A stretch of DNA of 64,000 nt from the NCBI GenBank assembly GCA_028708845.1, contig JAQVXZ010000012.1, positions 1-64,000 on the forward strand. Reading direction: 5' to 3'. Below, one piece after another: positions 1 to 7,770 of the stretch (the stretch's first letter is position 1; the number at the start of each line of letters is the position of its first letter). Below the pieces are notes generated by a model. The model made no database searches. It had not been told where the DNA came from and was given only the letters and a program-made list of their open reading frames with translations. This DNA comes from Bacteroidales bacterium. Its GTDB lineage: Bacteria; Bacteroidota; Bacteroidia; Bacteroidales; P3. A program made the translations under genes and the position numbers.

Positions 1-122
1 GACTACCATTAAGCAATGAGACGATGACAAAAACAATGATACTTACTCAAAATCACAAATCTATAGAGAAATTGTTTGATGATGATTTCTGGAAATCCTG
101 TTAGGGTGAATCTTTGTCAAAG
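1..122 (+). mobile_element. Transposase-remnant tail (IS1634-like)
   Basis: This stretch closely matches positions about 19828-19950 (shared runs include ATTAAGCAATGAGACGATGA and GAAATTGTTTGATGATGATT). The second copy continues from a recognisable IS1634-family transposase fragment. Only the 3' part is present here, and the window edge cuts off anything to the left. It is most likely the decayed end of a second copy of the same insertion sequence. Confidence 0.5.
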
Positions 123-464
123 TCAGGTGATATTTTTTTTACTTGACATTAAACAACCATTGACAATTTTCTTCCCTTGATTATAAATAATATACTCTGG
201 CAATAATTTATTTAAAAATGCTTTGTTTAAATATTCCTCTTTTGAAATATCATCACGAAATGGAAGATAAAAAATATGAAGTTGCTTTAATCCTTCAATA
301 TTCCGCAGCTGTTTATCTTTCCTTATTTTAGCTGTAACAGCTTCTTCCAAAGAATCTATTGCAGATTTAGTTATTCTTGTTCTCTCTGTGATTTTATATT
401 TATCTTGAGAATAAGTTGTTATTCCCAAAAACAAGAATACTGCTATAATAAAATACTTTTTCAT
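123..464 (-). CDS. Small secreted protein of unknown function
   Basis: A 113-residue protein with a clear signal peptide (MKKYFIIAVFLFLGITTYSQ), so export to the periplasm or beyond is likely. The mature part is short, charged and lysine-rich, and I recognise no domain. The phrase QLHIFYLPFRDDISKEEYL suggests a small mixed alpha/beta fold, but this is only an impression. It lies downstream of the T9SS-sorted protein on the same strand, with about 140 bases between them, and next to an insertion-sequence remnant. It may therefore be accessory. No function is proposed. Confidence 0.5.
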   Translation of the reverse strand: MKKYFIIAVFLFLGITTYSQDKYKITERTRITKSAIDSLEEAVTAKIRKDKQLRNIEGLKQLHIFYLPFRDDISKEEYLNKAFLNKLLPEYIIYNQGKKIVNGCLMSSKKNIT

Positions 465-603
465 ATCAATAATCTTTATAGTGTTCTATATATTAATAAA
501 AGTACAATGCATAAATATTATTTTTCTAAACATCGTAAAATAAATTTGTCTGCTTTTCAGCTAATTTGTATATCTAACAACTATGTAAATTTCTCTTTAA
601 TTA

Positions 604-1506
604 TTATCGTTTTATTATTTTCTTAATTAGGGTTTTGTTGTTTTTTGAGGTTAGTTTGCAGGTGTAGTACCCTGATTTTAGTGAAGAGGTATTGATTGTT
701 TTATCATAGTATAGGGTTTCTTTTAGTACTTCTCTGCCAAACAAATCAATTAAGGTAATATTCAAAGGATAGTCTGTGGAAGAAATATTTAGAACATCAT
801 CAATAATGGTTGGATAAAGCTTTACTGATATTTCATTTTTTACATCTTCCAAACCTACATTTATTATACAGTTAGGAGAATCTCCTCTATGATATATTAA
901 TAAATCTCCTTGATAAAGGCAATTCAAAATACCTGTTCCTCCATCAATTACTGTTCCTGCTTCAAATAATCCCTGAGTGCTACCTATTCCTTCAATCCAT
1001 TGCTCTCCTTCAATATAGCAATATTCAGAACTAATAAATAAACGCTTTAGTAAAGTACCATTAATATTTACACTATCAACACTATCAATAGATATTAGAC
1101 CCCTATTATAACTATATGAAGACCATATATCTCCTCCAAGAATTACAGGCACTGTTATAGTATCACCTTTATTTAAATTAAAATCATAGACTTTATACTC
1201 TTCTGAAATATCATTTAGATATTCATTTTCTCTAATAAAGACCCTATTAGAGTCTTCCCTAACAAAGAAAATCAACCTGCCATATTCCAAATAATTACTA
1301 TCACCACTATAATATGAATATACCTTATTATAAGATTTACTCTCAATCAATGTGTCTTGCTTTATCTTATAAATATTTGTATACTTCCCATTCAAATGAC
1401 TTACTCCATTATACCAAGTCTTGCTTGTATCTATTATGGATTTATTTACCTGAGATAAAGAAATCAAAGGAAGTGCTAAGGCAATAATAAGAATAATTCT
1501 TTTCAT
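604..1506 (-). CDS. T9SS type A sorting-domain protein
   Basis: A 300-residue exported protein with an N-terminal signal peptide ending near LPLISLSQ. The last ~75 residues form a typical type IX secretion C-terminal sorting domain: LYPTIIDDVLNISS, then the LIDLFGREV turn, then LKSGYYTCKL, and a basic end (KKIIKR). Such domains target proteins through the outer membrane and are usually cleaved, with the cargo often attached to A-LPS. The central part (residues about 20-210) has no domain I recognise. The start overlaps the stop of the upstream immunity-like gene by 4 bases, so the two are probably co-transcribed. Family assignment is solid; cargo function is unknown. Confidence 0.8.
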   Translation of the reverse strand: MKRIILIIALALPLISLSQVNKSIIDTSKTWYNGVSHLNGKYTNIYKIKQDTLIESKSYNKVYSYYSGDSNYLEYGRLIFFVREDSNRVFIRENEYLNDISEEYKVYDFNLNKGDTITVPVILGGDIWSSYSYNRGLISIDSVDSVNINGTLLKRLFISSEYCYIEGEQWIEGIGSTQGLFEAGTVIDGGTGILNCLYQGDLLIYHRGDSPNCIINVGLEDVKNEISVKLYPTIIDDVLNISSTDYPLNITLIDLFGREVLKETLYYDKTINTSSLKSGYYTCKLTSKNNKTLIKKIIKR

Positions 1507-2012
1507 AATATGGTTTTGTTTTTATTAATTAGTTCATCAATCCACATTTCCCCTTTTATTACTGGGGATAAATATTGCTCTATAAAGTTTTTATTTTCAA
1601 GTACAACATCTTCGTAAATCAATTCATTTAAAGTAGAGTCTTTATCTTCAATATTAAATAATCGCTTTGCCTCCTTTATATCAAATGACTTAATCCCTAA
1701 AGAATTTGGTTTGATTTTCTTTTTAAAATATTTTATACCCAATACACTTAGCAACAAAATCAAAAAATCTTTTAGTGTTTCAATAATATTTTTAGGCTTA
1801 GAGATTATTATGTGTAAATTTCCTAAACCATACCATATTTCTATTTTAAAATGTCTATTTCTCTTACCATGTCCTTCGTAGGTTATAATATCTCCATCTC
1901 TGTCATTATATGCTAAAGAAGATATTTTATAATCATAATCATAAAACATTTGATTAAAGTTCTTTAATGTGCAAATTAAAAGCTTTTCAGTAAATTTGAG
2001 TTCCATAACCAT
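1503..2012 (-). CDS. Immunity-like protein, 169 aa (toxin locus 1)
   Basis: I do not recognise a named family, but this is clearly a relative of the proteins at 2046-2417 and 56686-57105. All share an N-terminal helix (EKLLICTLKNF here), a short tyrosine-rich turn followed by RDGD or SREN, and then beta-strand-like segments. It shares PVIKGEMWID near the C-terminus with the 139-aa homologue. It lies directly downstream of an Rhs-core toxin tail and another member of the family, the usual place for immunity genes. It overlaps the T9SS cargo gene by 4 bases. Inference: one of several divergent immunity proteins of a polymorphic toxin system. Confidence 0.55.
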   Translation of the reverse strand: MVMELKFTEKLLICTLKNFNQMFYDYDYKISSLAYNDRDGDIITYEGHGKRNRHFKIEIWYGLGNLHIIISKPKNIIETLKDFLILLLSVLGIKYFKKKIKPNSLGIKSFDIKEAKRLFNIEDKDSTLNELIYEDVVLENKNFIEQYLSPVIKGEMWIDELINKNKTIL

Positions 2013-2045
2013 ATTAATTATTTTGTCGTTTGGAGTATGTTTTAT

Positions 2046-2417
2046 TTAGTGTAAGAGTTTTTTATTTGAAATAATATATTTTAAAAAATCACGATACCCT
2101 TCAAGTATTTCTTTTAATCCATCTTCTCCATGATAGTTATCAGGTAAATTAGAATACGAAGGATAGTTATTCTTTAACTTTATAAGACTATATTCTTTTG
2201 TTCTAAATAATTTTTTCTTAGAAATAATAATGTCAAACCCCGGATTATAGACTATTTTAATTGAAACACCATCACCATACCATTCTTCAAATATCAAATA
2301 ATCTCCATCTCTACTACCATATTGCATTTCTCTTAAAGTATACCCATATTTCCCAAATAAAGGCTTTAGTATCCTAAGTGCTATAATTAAGTATCTTTCA
2401 GACCAAGTTAGTTCCAT
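2046..2417 (-). CDS. Immunity-like protein, 123 aa, copy 1
   Basis: A 123-residue cytoplasmic protein with no signal peptide, identical in amino-acid sequence to the one at 56097-56468. Its ATG lies 4 bases after the stop of the upstream toxin-tail reading frame, the tight spacing usual for toxin/immunity pairs. Visible traits are an amphipathic N-terminus (SERYLIIALRIL), the SRDGD motif near residue 35, and beta-rich segments. The same toxin tail precedes the second copy too, which supports a cognate pairing. Function as an antitoxin is inferred from position and pairing, not from a recognised domain. Confidence 0.6.
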   Translation of the reverse strand: MELTWSERYLIIALRILKPLFGKYGYTLREMQYGSRDGDYLIFEEWYGDGVSIKIVYNPGFDIIISKKKLFRTKEYSLIKLKNNYPSYSNLPDNYHGEDGLKEILEGYRDFLKYIISNKKLLH

Positions 2418-2420
2418 AAT

Positions 2421-2963
2421 TTACCTATAAATAATTAATATTTTAGTTGTCCTGATATAAGTAACTTTATAAGCTCTGCTATAATTTTGGATTGCAGGTA
2501 ATTCTATCCCATTATAAAAAGGGCTATATCCATTCCTCCCAACATCATAAATATAATACTCAGCCTTAATTACTTGTTCTATCCATATTTTATTAAACTC
2601 TAAAGCTTTTGGACTAGGAATATTATCTCCTGAATAAGCGGGTAAATCATTTGGCCAATTTTGAATATCATTATCACTAATTGTTTGATTTTTTGTAACT
2701 TCTTTTGCTAAATTATCTACCCTATCTTGAGGTCCTCCAATAGTAACACTGTTTTCTGCTTTTCCTGTCCACGGATTTATTCCTGCTTCTTTAGCTGCTG
2801 CATAACCACCTATTCCTCCGGAAACTCCCCCCATAGCTAAACCGGATACTAATCCATTAAGACCTGTTTTTTGTGCCATTCTCAAATCTCCTGTCATTAA
2901 ATACCCTCCAACTAAACCTCCGGCGTATCCTCCTGCTGCTCCACCAATCGCTCCTCCTACCAT
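2421..2963 (-). CDS. Rhs-core polymorphic toxin C-terminal fragment (locus 1)
   Basis: The C-terminal piece of an Rhs/YD-type toxin. It has a glycine/alanine-rich hydrophobic stretch (GGAIGGAAGGYAGGLVGGYL) and then INPWTGKA, typical of Bacteroidota Rhs-associated regions just before the variable toxin tip. The tip is about 60 residues (ALEFNKIWIEQ ... YYIYDVGRNG ... TKILIIYR). The same frame stays open upstream to about 3044 (GAGQWAGKGLAG), where it meets a dispersed repeat; no Rhs repeats or signal peptide precede it. It is therefore 5'-truncated and either a pseudogene or a donor cassette. The internal ATG used here may not be a real start. The first ~75 residues nearly match the product of 57117-57686. 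Confidence 0.65.
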   Translation of the reverse strand: MVGGAIGGAAGGYAGGLVGGYLMTGDLRMAQKTGLNGLVSGLAMGGVSGGIGGYAAAKEAGINPWTGKAENSVTIGGPQDRVDNLAKEVTKNQTISDNDIQNWPNDLPAYSGDNIPSPKALEFNKIWIEQVIKAEYYIYDVGRNGYSPFYNGIELPAIQNYSRAYKVTYIRTTKILIIYR

Positions 2964-3044
2964 ACCTTTAACTACTGGACTCGTAATATTATATCCATTT
3001 ATTACAACCCCAGCTAAACCTTTTCCTGCCCATTGTCCAGCTCC

Positions 3045-3255
3045 GTCGTGCTGGATTTGTCCTTATCGTTGAACTGGATTTGTAATCCAGTTCGCTATTA
3101 CTATTAGGATTTGAAATCCGATACTTATTCATATTTCTTTGCACTATCTTGACTTTGTTTATATTAATTACGAGGTAGATTTCTTATCGGTTTAACTCTT
3201 GCAAAGCAAGTTATAGGCTGCCGCTTTCGTAAGAAAGAAATCCACCTCTACGTAA
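3045..3255 (+). repeat. Dispersed ~200-bp repeat, copy A
   Basis: Begins with GTCGTGCTGGATTTG, a variant of the short repeat at toxin-cassette joins, and ends in CGGCTGCCGCTTTCG-like sequence followed by AAGAAAGAAATCCACCTC. Most of it recurs in inverted orientation at about 25190-25400. It interrupts the 5' side of the Rhs-core fragment. No open frame of interest lies within it. Confidence 0.65.
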
Positions 3256-3280
3256 TTTGTTTAACTCCAAATCTGATACA

Positions 3281-4057
3281 CTAATCTAGCCCCCTAAAAG
3301 TGCCTACATGCCAATTCTTTATTTGATTCATTGCTGTATCAAAATCACATTTTTCAATAGGTGTTTTTAAATCTCCATATTTGTTTCTGCAATTTAAGGC
3401 TTTATTAATCAAAAAATAAGAAGTGTCACTTAACTTAACAAATTCAAATCTTTGTTCTTCTGTACGAGTAGTTTCTAAATTTTGCAACCACAATCTATAT
3501 TCTTTTCCCTTTTTAATTCTTAATATCTTTTTTTGCAAATAGTCTACAAGACTTCCATTAGCACTATAGAATACCTGTAAGTACCAATCTTTGCTTTCAG
3601 GCAAAAGTTTAATAACTCCTGAATCCGTTTCAAAATTGTCCTTGATTATTTCATTGTTTTTATTGAGAATCCTAAATGTCGTTAGAGTGTCTATCTTTTC
3701 ATAAGAGCTATAATAACAATAGATAAATGTGGAATCATCCTCTCTTTCTTTTAATATTTCTATATCATAGCTTTTGGGATAGAAAGGCTCTAATTTTAAT
3801 TTGTATTTTTTGGGAATAATCATTCCCTTGGCACTGTCAACTCCAAGTGTGTATAATCCATTATTATAGAGTTCACTAGTACTAAATATCTCGTATGTAC
3901 TATCAGTATTTATATTCAATATCATGAATGGAATACTTTCTCTGTCGGAAATATCATCATAGTACCAACAATAAGATCCTTCAACATTTGAAACAGGTTT
4001 TATATTAGCACAACTAACGCTAATAATAACCATAATTATGTATAATACTCTTTTCAT
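3281..4057 (-). CDS. Putative lipoprotein, 258 aa
   Basis: A 258-residue protein with a lipoprotein signal (MKRVLYIIMVIISVSCAN; lipobox ending at Cys16). Residues about 20-90 (VEGSYCWYY ... NINTDSTYEIF ... NNGLYTLG) resemble the start of small lipocalin-like beta-barrel domains, in which short strands repeat around a G-x-Y/W pattern. I do not recognise a named family. It lies upstream of the Rhs-core fragment on the same strand but is separated from it by a dispersed repeat. A similar exported, strand-rich protein (53927-54643) follows the other toxin gene, so a role tied to the toxin loci is conceivable but unproven. Confidence 0.55.
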   Translation of the reverse strand: MKRVLYIIMVIISVSCANIKPVSNVEGSYCWYYDDISDRESIPFMILNINTDSTYEIFSTSELYNNGLYTLGVDSAKGMIIPKKYKLKLEPFYPKSYDIEILKEREDDSTFIYCYYSSYEKIDTLTTFRILNKNNEIIKDNFETDSGVIKLLPESKDWYLQVFYSANGSLVDYLQKKILRIKKGKEYRLWLQNLETTRTEEQRFEFVKLSDTSYFLINKALNCRNKYGDLKTPIEKCDFDTAMNQIKNWHVGTFRGLD

Positions 4058-4090
4058 AGATTATTTAGTTTTTTAGTGATTTATGGAATC

Positions 4091-4117
4091 GTAGTGCGGA
4101 ATGTGTCATCCCGCACT
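4091..4117. repeat. Short inverted repeat (GTAGTGCGGAATGTGTCATC type)
   Basis: A copy of the short palindromic repeat whose best form is GTCGTGCGGGATTTG followed by the mirrored half. Other copies lie at 3045, 55845, 55989, 56662 and 57726, all at or near the toxin loci. Confidence 0.6.
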
Positions 4118-4128
4118 ATATTAATATT

Positions 4129-4342
4129 AGGATTCTTTCTTACGAAAGCGGCAGCCGATGATACAATCCGACACTCTTTCATTATTAATACTTTATTCTA
4201 TTTTGCAAATTTACATATTTATTTTTTACTCGTCTATTTTATGTTCATATTCTTTTAATATTGTTTCATCTTACAGATTGAACCATCGGCTTGCCGCTTG
4301 CATGACAAGTTATCGGCTGCCGCTTTCGTAAGAAAGAATCCT
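4129..4342. mobile_element. MITE-like 214-bp element with ~33-bp inverted ends
   Basis: The left end AGGATTCTTTCTTACGAAAG (continuing GCGGCAGCCGAT) is mirrored at the right end (ATCGGCTGCCGC continuing TTTCGTAAGAAAGAATCCT). The ends are about 33 bp and nearly perfect. The interior is AT-rich with no credible gene. Size, long inverted ends and lack of coding fit a miniature inverted-repeat element. Parts of the end sequence recur at about 3210-3250 and 25200-25240. Confidence 0.6.
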
Positions 4343-4980
4343 TATAATAAAGAAGTTGATTGTAAACTAAAAGGTTTTAATAAATAAAGGTTTAGGTGTT
4401 GGCACTAAGCTAAATGTCTTAGTGCAACATTTAACCTATTAAAGTTCATTATTTGTGTTTCCATGTTTCCTCTTACTATAGGGTTGGAAACACGGAAACA
4501 AACCTAATAGTCAAACAATTGGACAAAAATAGTGGAAACACACCTCAATAATCAAAAAATATCTGTCAAAATTAAAAATCACTTACTGTTCGGAAATACA
4601 AATATTCAGCTATGAATAATCAGTAAAAAAAGCTTGTAAATATTATATTCCCCTACACTAAAGTAGGGGTAATATACATAACATATGAATTTATGCATTC
4701 ATGCATAGTATAGGGGTTTGAATAAGTGAATATGCATAAATTGATATAGTATATTATCTATATGTATAGGTTTTGATATTTAGATATATTGATATGGTTG
4801 AATTAGGAGATTGATATTTATAGCCTTATGCTATAGCTTTGTTTCAATAAATTATATCTTTGATTCACTGCCGTAGATCTTTGATCTATTTTTTTATTTC
4901 TTTGAAAGGATTTCTTGAATCACCACTTTAAAAAACTAATACGAAGAATTAAATTACTGAAACGAAGAGTTAGAGTACAA
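4343..4980. other. Intergenic, AT-rich, no gene
   Basis: No supported gene. It contains an imperfect inverted repeat around 4450-4505 (GTGTTTCC / GGAAACAC halves), a stem-loop near 4652-4670 (CCCCTAC ... GTAGGGG), and low-complexity ATAT-rich sequence at 4690-4800. Two ACGAAGA units 21 bp apart (C at 4942 and 4963) lead into the palindrome array that follows. Confidence 0.5.
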
Positions 4981-5040
4981 ATGATGTACATCATTTGGGT
5001 CGAATCATGTACATCTTTCGGGGTAAATGATGTGCATCTT
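4981..5040. repeat. Palindrome array P1: 3 units, 23-bp period
   Basis: The first unit ATGATGTACATCAT (4981-4994) is a perfect 14-bp palindrome. Two variants follow (AATCATGTACATC and ATGATGTGCATC). Unit centres lie at 4987.5, 5010.5 and 5033.5, exactly 23 bp apart. This is one of six intergenic arrays of this design in the window. Confidence 0.75.
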
Positions 5041-5268
5041 TTGAAATGAAGTTGAAAATTGGGAATTCTAATCTTTTTTAAGGGATTTCTATTTATTAAT
5101 AGTCCCTAATTAGAATGAAGTGATTTACTTATGCAAATATACGAAAAATATTTGATATAAAAGGAATGGAGAATAGGTTTTATTTATCCTCTTTTTTATA
5201 TCGTCTTGATTTGAGTTTGCTCTTTTTGGAAATAAAAGGGTTGTCGTTTCTTTTATGCTATTATGGGT

Positions 5269-6456
5269 TTATATATTTTCCCAAAACATAGGAAAGGATT
5301 TACTTACGCAGTCTTTGTTATCTAGTTGAATATTAGGAAATTTAAGTGTTGCAATTGCAAAGGTCATTGCAATTCTATGGTCGTCATAGGTTTTGATTAT
5401 AATTGGCTTATCTGTGAGTTTTTTTGTCTGGAATCCATCAATAATAAAACTATCTTCTTCTATAATTACTTTAGCTCCAATTTTCTTTAAGCCTTCTGAC
5501 ATTGCTTGTATTCTATTGCTCTCTTTGAATTCTAAACTCTCTATTCCTTTGAATACTACTCTCTTCTCTGAAAACAGGGCTGTCATAACTAAGGAAGGGA
5601 AGATATCTGGGCAATTCTTAATATCAAATAATAATGTCTTTTCTTTAGATATGTTTTCTTTGATATAGGATAGTCTTAATCCGTTATTTTCAAATCTTGA
5701 TTCAATTCCGAAATTGGAGAAATAACTTATGGCTATTGAATCTGCTTGTAGGGAATTGGGATATAAGTTTTTGATAAATAGGTCTTTTCCTCCTTGAATG
5801 GAAAGCTTTTCAAAGGCAAAGCAAGCACTTGAGTAGTCGTTCTCAACCTGGGTTTCTTTAAAATTATATTCAGAGGGGCTGATTATTAAGTGGTTTTCTT
5901 CTTCTCTTATCTTTGCTCCAAATTCTTTCATTAGACTAGTAGTCATATTAAGATAAGGTTTAGATACCATATCTTCATCTACTTGAATGCTTAATCCGTC
6001 TTTAATATATGGAGAAATTAGAAGTAGGGAGGAGAGAAACTGGCTGCTTTTATTTGAGTCAATCTTAATGGTTTTACCTCCAATTAACTTTCCTCCAATT
6101 ATTTGAATTGGGAGTTTATCATTTCTTTCAAGATGGTTTATTTCAGCTCCCAAACTTTTCAATGCATCTAAGAGTGGTTTAATTGGTCTTTCTCTCATTT
6201 GAGGGTCGGCATCTATTTGCCAATCTCCGTGTTTAAGGGCTAATAGTGAAATAATAAATCTTGTAACTGTGCCTGCATTATCAGTAAAAATAAGCTTAGA
6301 GGGGTTGGTATCTATCTGGGAAAGAATGTTCTGCATCAAAATTGTATCGTCAGCTATGGATAGGTTTTTTATTGCCTTATTACTCTGAGACAAATACTTG
6401 ATTATTAGAAGTCTATTGCTTATGCTTTTTGATGAAGGGACTTTAAATTCTTGCAT
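5269..6456 (-). CDS. aroA: 3-phosphoshikimate 1-carboxyvinyltransferase (EPSP synthase)
   Basis: Transfers enolpyruvate from PEP to shikimate-3-phosphate in the chorismate pathway, in the cytoplasm. At 395 residues it is slightly short of the usual ~420-430. The substrate loop PSSKSISNR is near the N-terminus, the NAGTVTRF motif near residue 60, RERPIKPLLDAL near 87, and DDHRIAM with the closing CVSKSFPMF near the C-terminus. These are the family's hallmark segments. It starts 18 bases after the stop of the upstream sigma-54-type activator on the same strand, so the two are probably co-transcribed, although no functional link between them is obvious. Confidence 0.93.
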   Translation of the reverse strand: MQEFKVPSSKSISNRLLIIKYLSQSNKAIKNLSIADDTILMQNILSQIDTNPSKLIFTDNAGTVTRFIISLLALKHGDWQIDADPQMRERPIKPLLDALKSLGAEINHLERNDKLPIQIIGGKLIGGKTIKIDSNKSSQFLSSLLLISPYIKDGLSIQVDEDMVSKPYLNMTTSLMKEFGAKIREEENHLIISPSEYNFKETQVENDYSSACFAFEKLSIQGGKDLFIKNLYPNSLQADSIAISYFSNFGIESRFENNGLRLSYIKENISKEKTLLFDIKNCPDIFPSLVMTALFSEKRVVFKGIESLEFKESNRIQAMSEGLKKIGAKVIIEEDSFIIDGFQTKKLTDKPIIIKTYDDHRIAMTFAIATLKFPNIQLDNKDCVSKSFPMFWENI

Positions 6457-6474
6457 TCTAGTGATTTGATATAA

Positions 6475-7704
6475 TTAAAGCTCTATGTCGAAATCATTAA
6501 TCTTCCTATAAAGAGTTCTTTCGGATATTCCAAGTTCTTTTGCTGCCGTAGAACGTTTTCCTTTTGCTCTTTGAAGTGCAGATATTATCATTTTCTTTTC
6601 CATATCGACCAGTGACATAGGAGTATCATCAACTTCAGAATATTCATTATCAATTATCTCATCGTCCTCTTCCTCCTCTTCTTGTTCTTGATTTGCTTGG
6701 GGAGTATAAATTAAACTGCTTGGTTGATTGATTGAAGGAATTAATCGAGGCTCATGAGTTCCATCGCTAAGCATTTGTTTAACAAAATCTTTTAAGTCCT
6801 CAATCTCTTTTTTCAAGAGTTGAATTTGTTGTTTATTATTAATTATCGTGAAGATTATTTCTTTTTGGCTGGAGAAATTCTCTTCAAATAAGCTATTGTC
6901 AACAACCATTGGTAGGGTGGAAACTACTGGTATATATTTTTTAAGAGTGTCAAGGGTTATTAGTTTTTCCTTTTCAATTATTGATATTTGTTCTGTAACA
7001 TTCTTCAATTGTCGTATATTTCCTTTCCAGCGGTAGTTAAGAAGGTAGGTTCTTGCTTCATTAGTTAGGCTAATCATCGGCATCTTATATCTTTCGGCTT
7101 GTTCAACCGCAAACCTTCTAAAAAGAAGATATATATCATCCTTCCTCTCTCTTAGTGGTGGAACAAAAATGGAAACTTGACATAAACGATAGTAAAGGTC
7201 TTCTCTAAATTTTCCTTTATTTATTGCATCTAAAAGATTTACGTTTGTTGCAGCCACTATTCTAACATCAACCCTAATTGTTTTGCTTGAACCAACAGGA
7301 ATAAACTCGCCATTTTCTAAAACTCTTAGAAGTTTTGCTTGCATTGACATTGGCAACTCTCCAACCTCATCCAAGAATATTGTTCCTTTGTCTGCTTCTG
7401 TAAAATATCCTTTTCTATCTCTGTCGGCAGAGGTAAATGAACCTTTAACGTGTCCAAATAATTCGCTTTCTATTGTTCCCTCTGGAATAGCTCCACAGTT
7501 AACTGCAATATGTTTATTATGTTTTCTTGGGCTATATTGATGGATTATTTTTGAAAAGACTTCCTTTCCAACTCCACTTTCTCCTGTTACCAAAACACTC
7601 ATATTGGTTTGGGCAACTTGAAGTGATATTTCCAAAGCTCTATTAAGCTCAGGGTTATTTCCTAATATACCAAATCTTGTCTTAATTGATTGAATGTCTA
7701 TCAT
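6475..7704 (-). CDS. Sigma-54-type transcriptional activator (AAA+ and Fis HTH)
   Basis: A bacterial enhancer-binding-protein-like regulator without an N-terminal receiver domain. The AAA+ domain starts almost at once: Walker A GESGVGKE, Walker B region GTIFLDEVGELP, and R-finger segment FREDLYYRL. The family's GAFTGA loop reads GSFTSA here, a change seen in several Bacteroidota relatives that may alter sigma-54 contact. An acidic linker (EQEEEEEDDEI) precedes a Fis-type helix-turn-helix at the C-terminus (GKRSTAAKELGISERTLYRK). I chose the ATG at 7704 because AAGGAG lies 4 bases upstream. The in-frame TTG further up falls inside a TATCTTTG promoter box and is unlikely to be translated. Targets are unknown. 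Confidence 0.88.
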   Translation of the reverse strand: MIDIQSIKTRFGILGNNPELNRALEISLQVAQTNMSVLVTGESGVGKEVFSKIIHQYSPRKHNKHIAVNCGAIPEGTIESELFGHVKGSFTSADRDRKGYFTEADKGTIFLDEVGELPMSMQAKLLRVLENGEFIPVGSSKTIRVDVRIVAATNVNLLDAINKGKFREDLYYRLCQVSIFVPPLRERKDDIYLLFRRFAVEQAERYKMPMISLTNEARTYLLNYRWKGNIRQLKNVTEQISIIEKEKLITLDTLKKYIPVVSTLPMVVDNSLFEENFSSQKEIIFTIINNKQQIQLLKKEIEDLKDFVKQMLSDGTHEPRLIPSINQPSSLIYTPQANQEQEEEEEDDEIIDNEYSEVDDTPMSLVDMEKKMIISALQRAKGKRSTAAKELGISERTLYRKINDFDIEL

Positions 7705-7725
7705 TGTACTCCTTATATTTGAATG

Positions 7726-7733
7726 CAAAGATA
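7726..7733 (-). promoter_or_regulatory. -7 promoter box TATCTTTG
   Basis: A Bacteroidota-type -7 element (TAnnTTTG) 22 bases upstream of the chosen ATG of the sigma-54-type activator. Transcription would begin just after it, leaving a short leader with an AAGGAG ribosome site. Confidence 0.65.
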
Positions 7734-7770
7734 CAAAAGAATTGACAAAATGTCAGTATGAATTATTAAG

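Noticed and set aside
4076..4258. A 60-aa plus-strand gene
   Set aside because: It spans a short inverted repeat and the left end of the MITE-like element; composition is that of non-coding AT-rich DNA.
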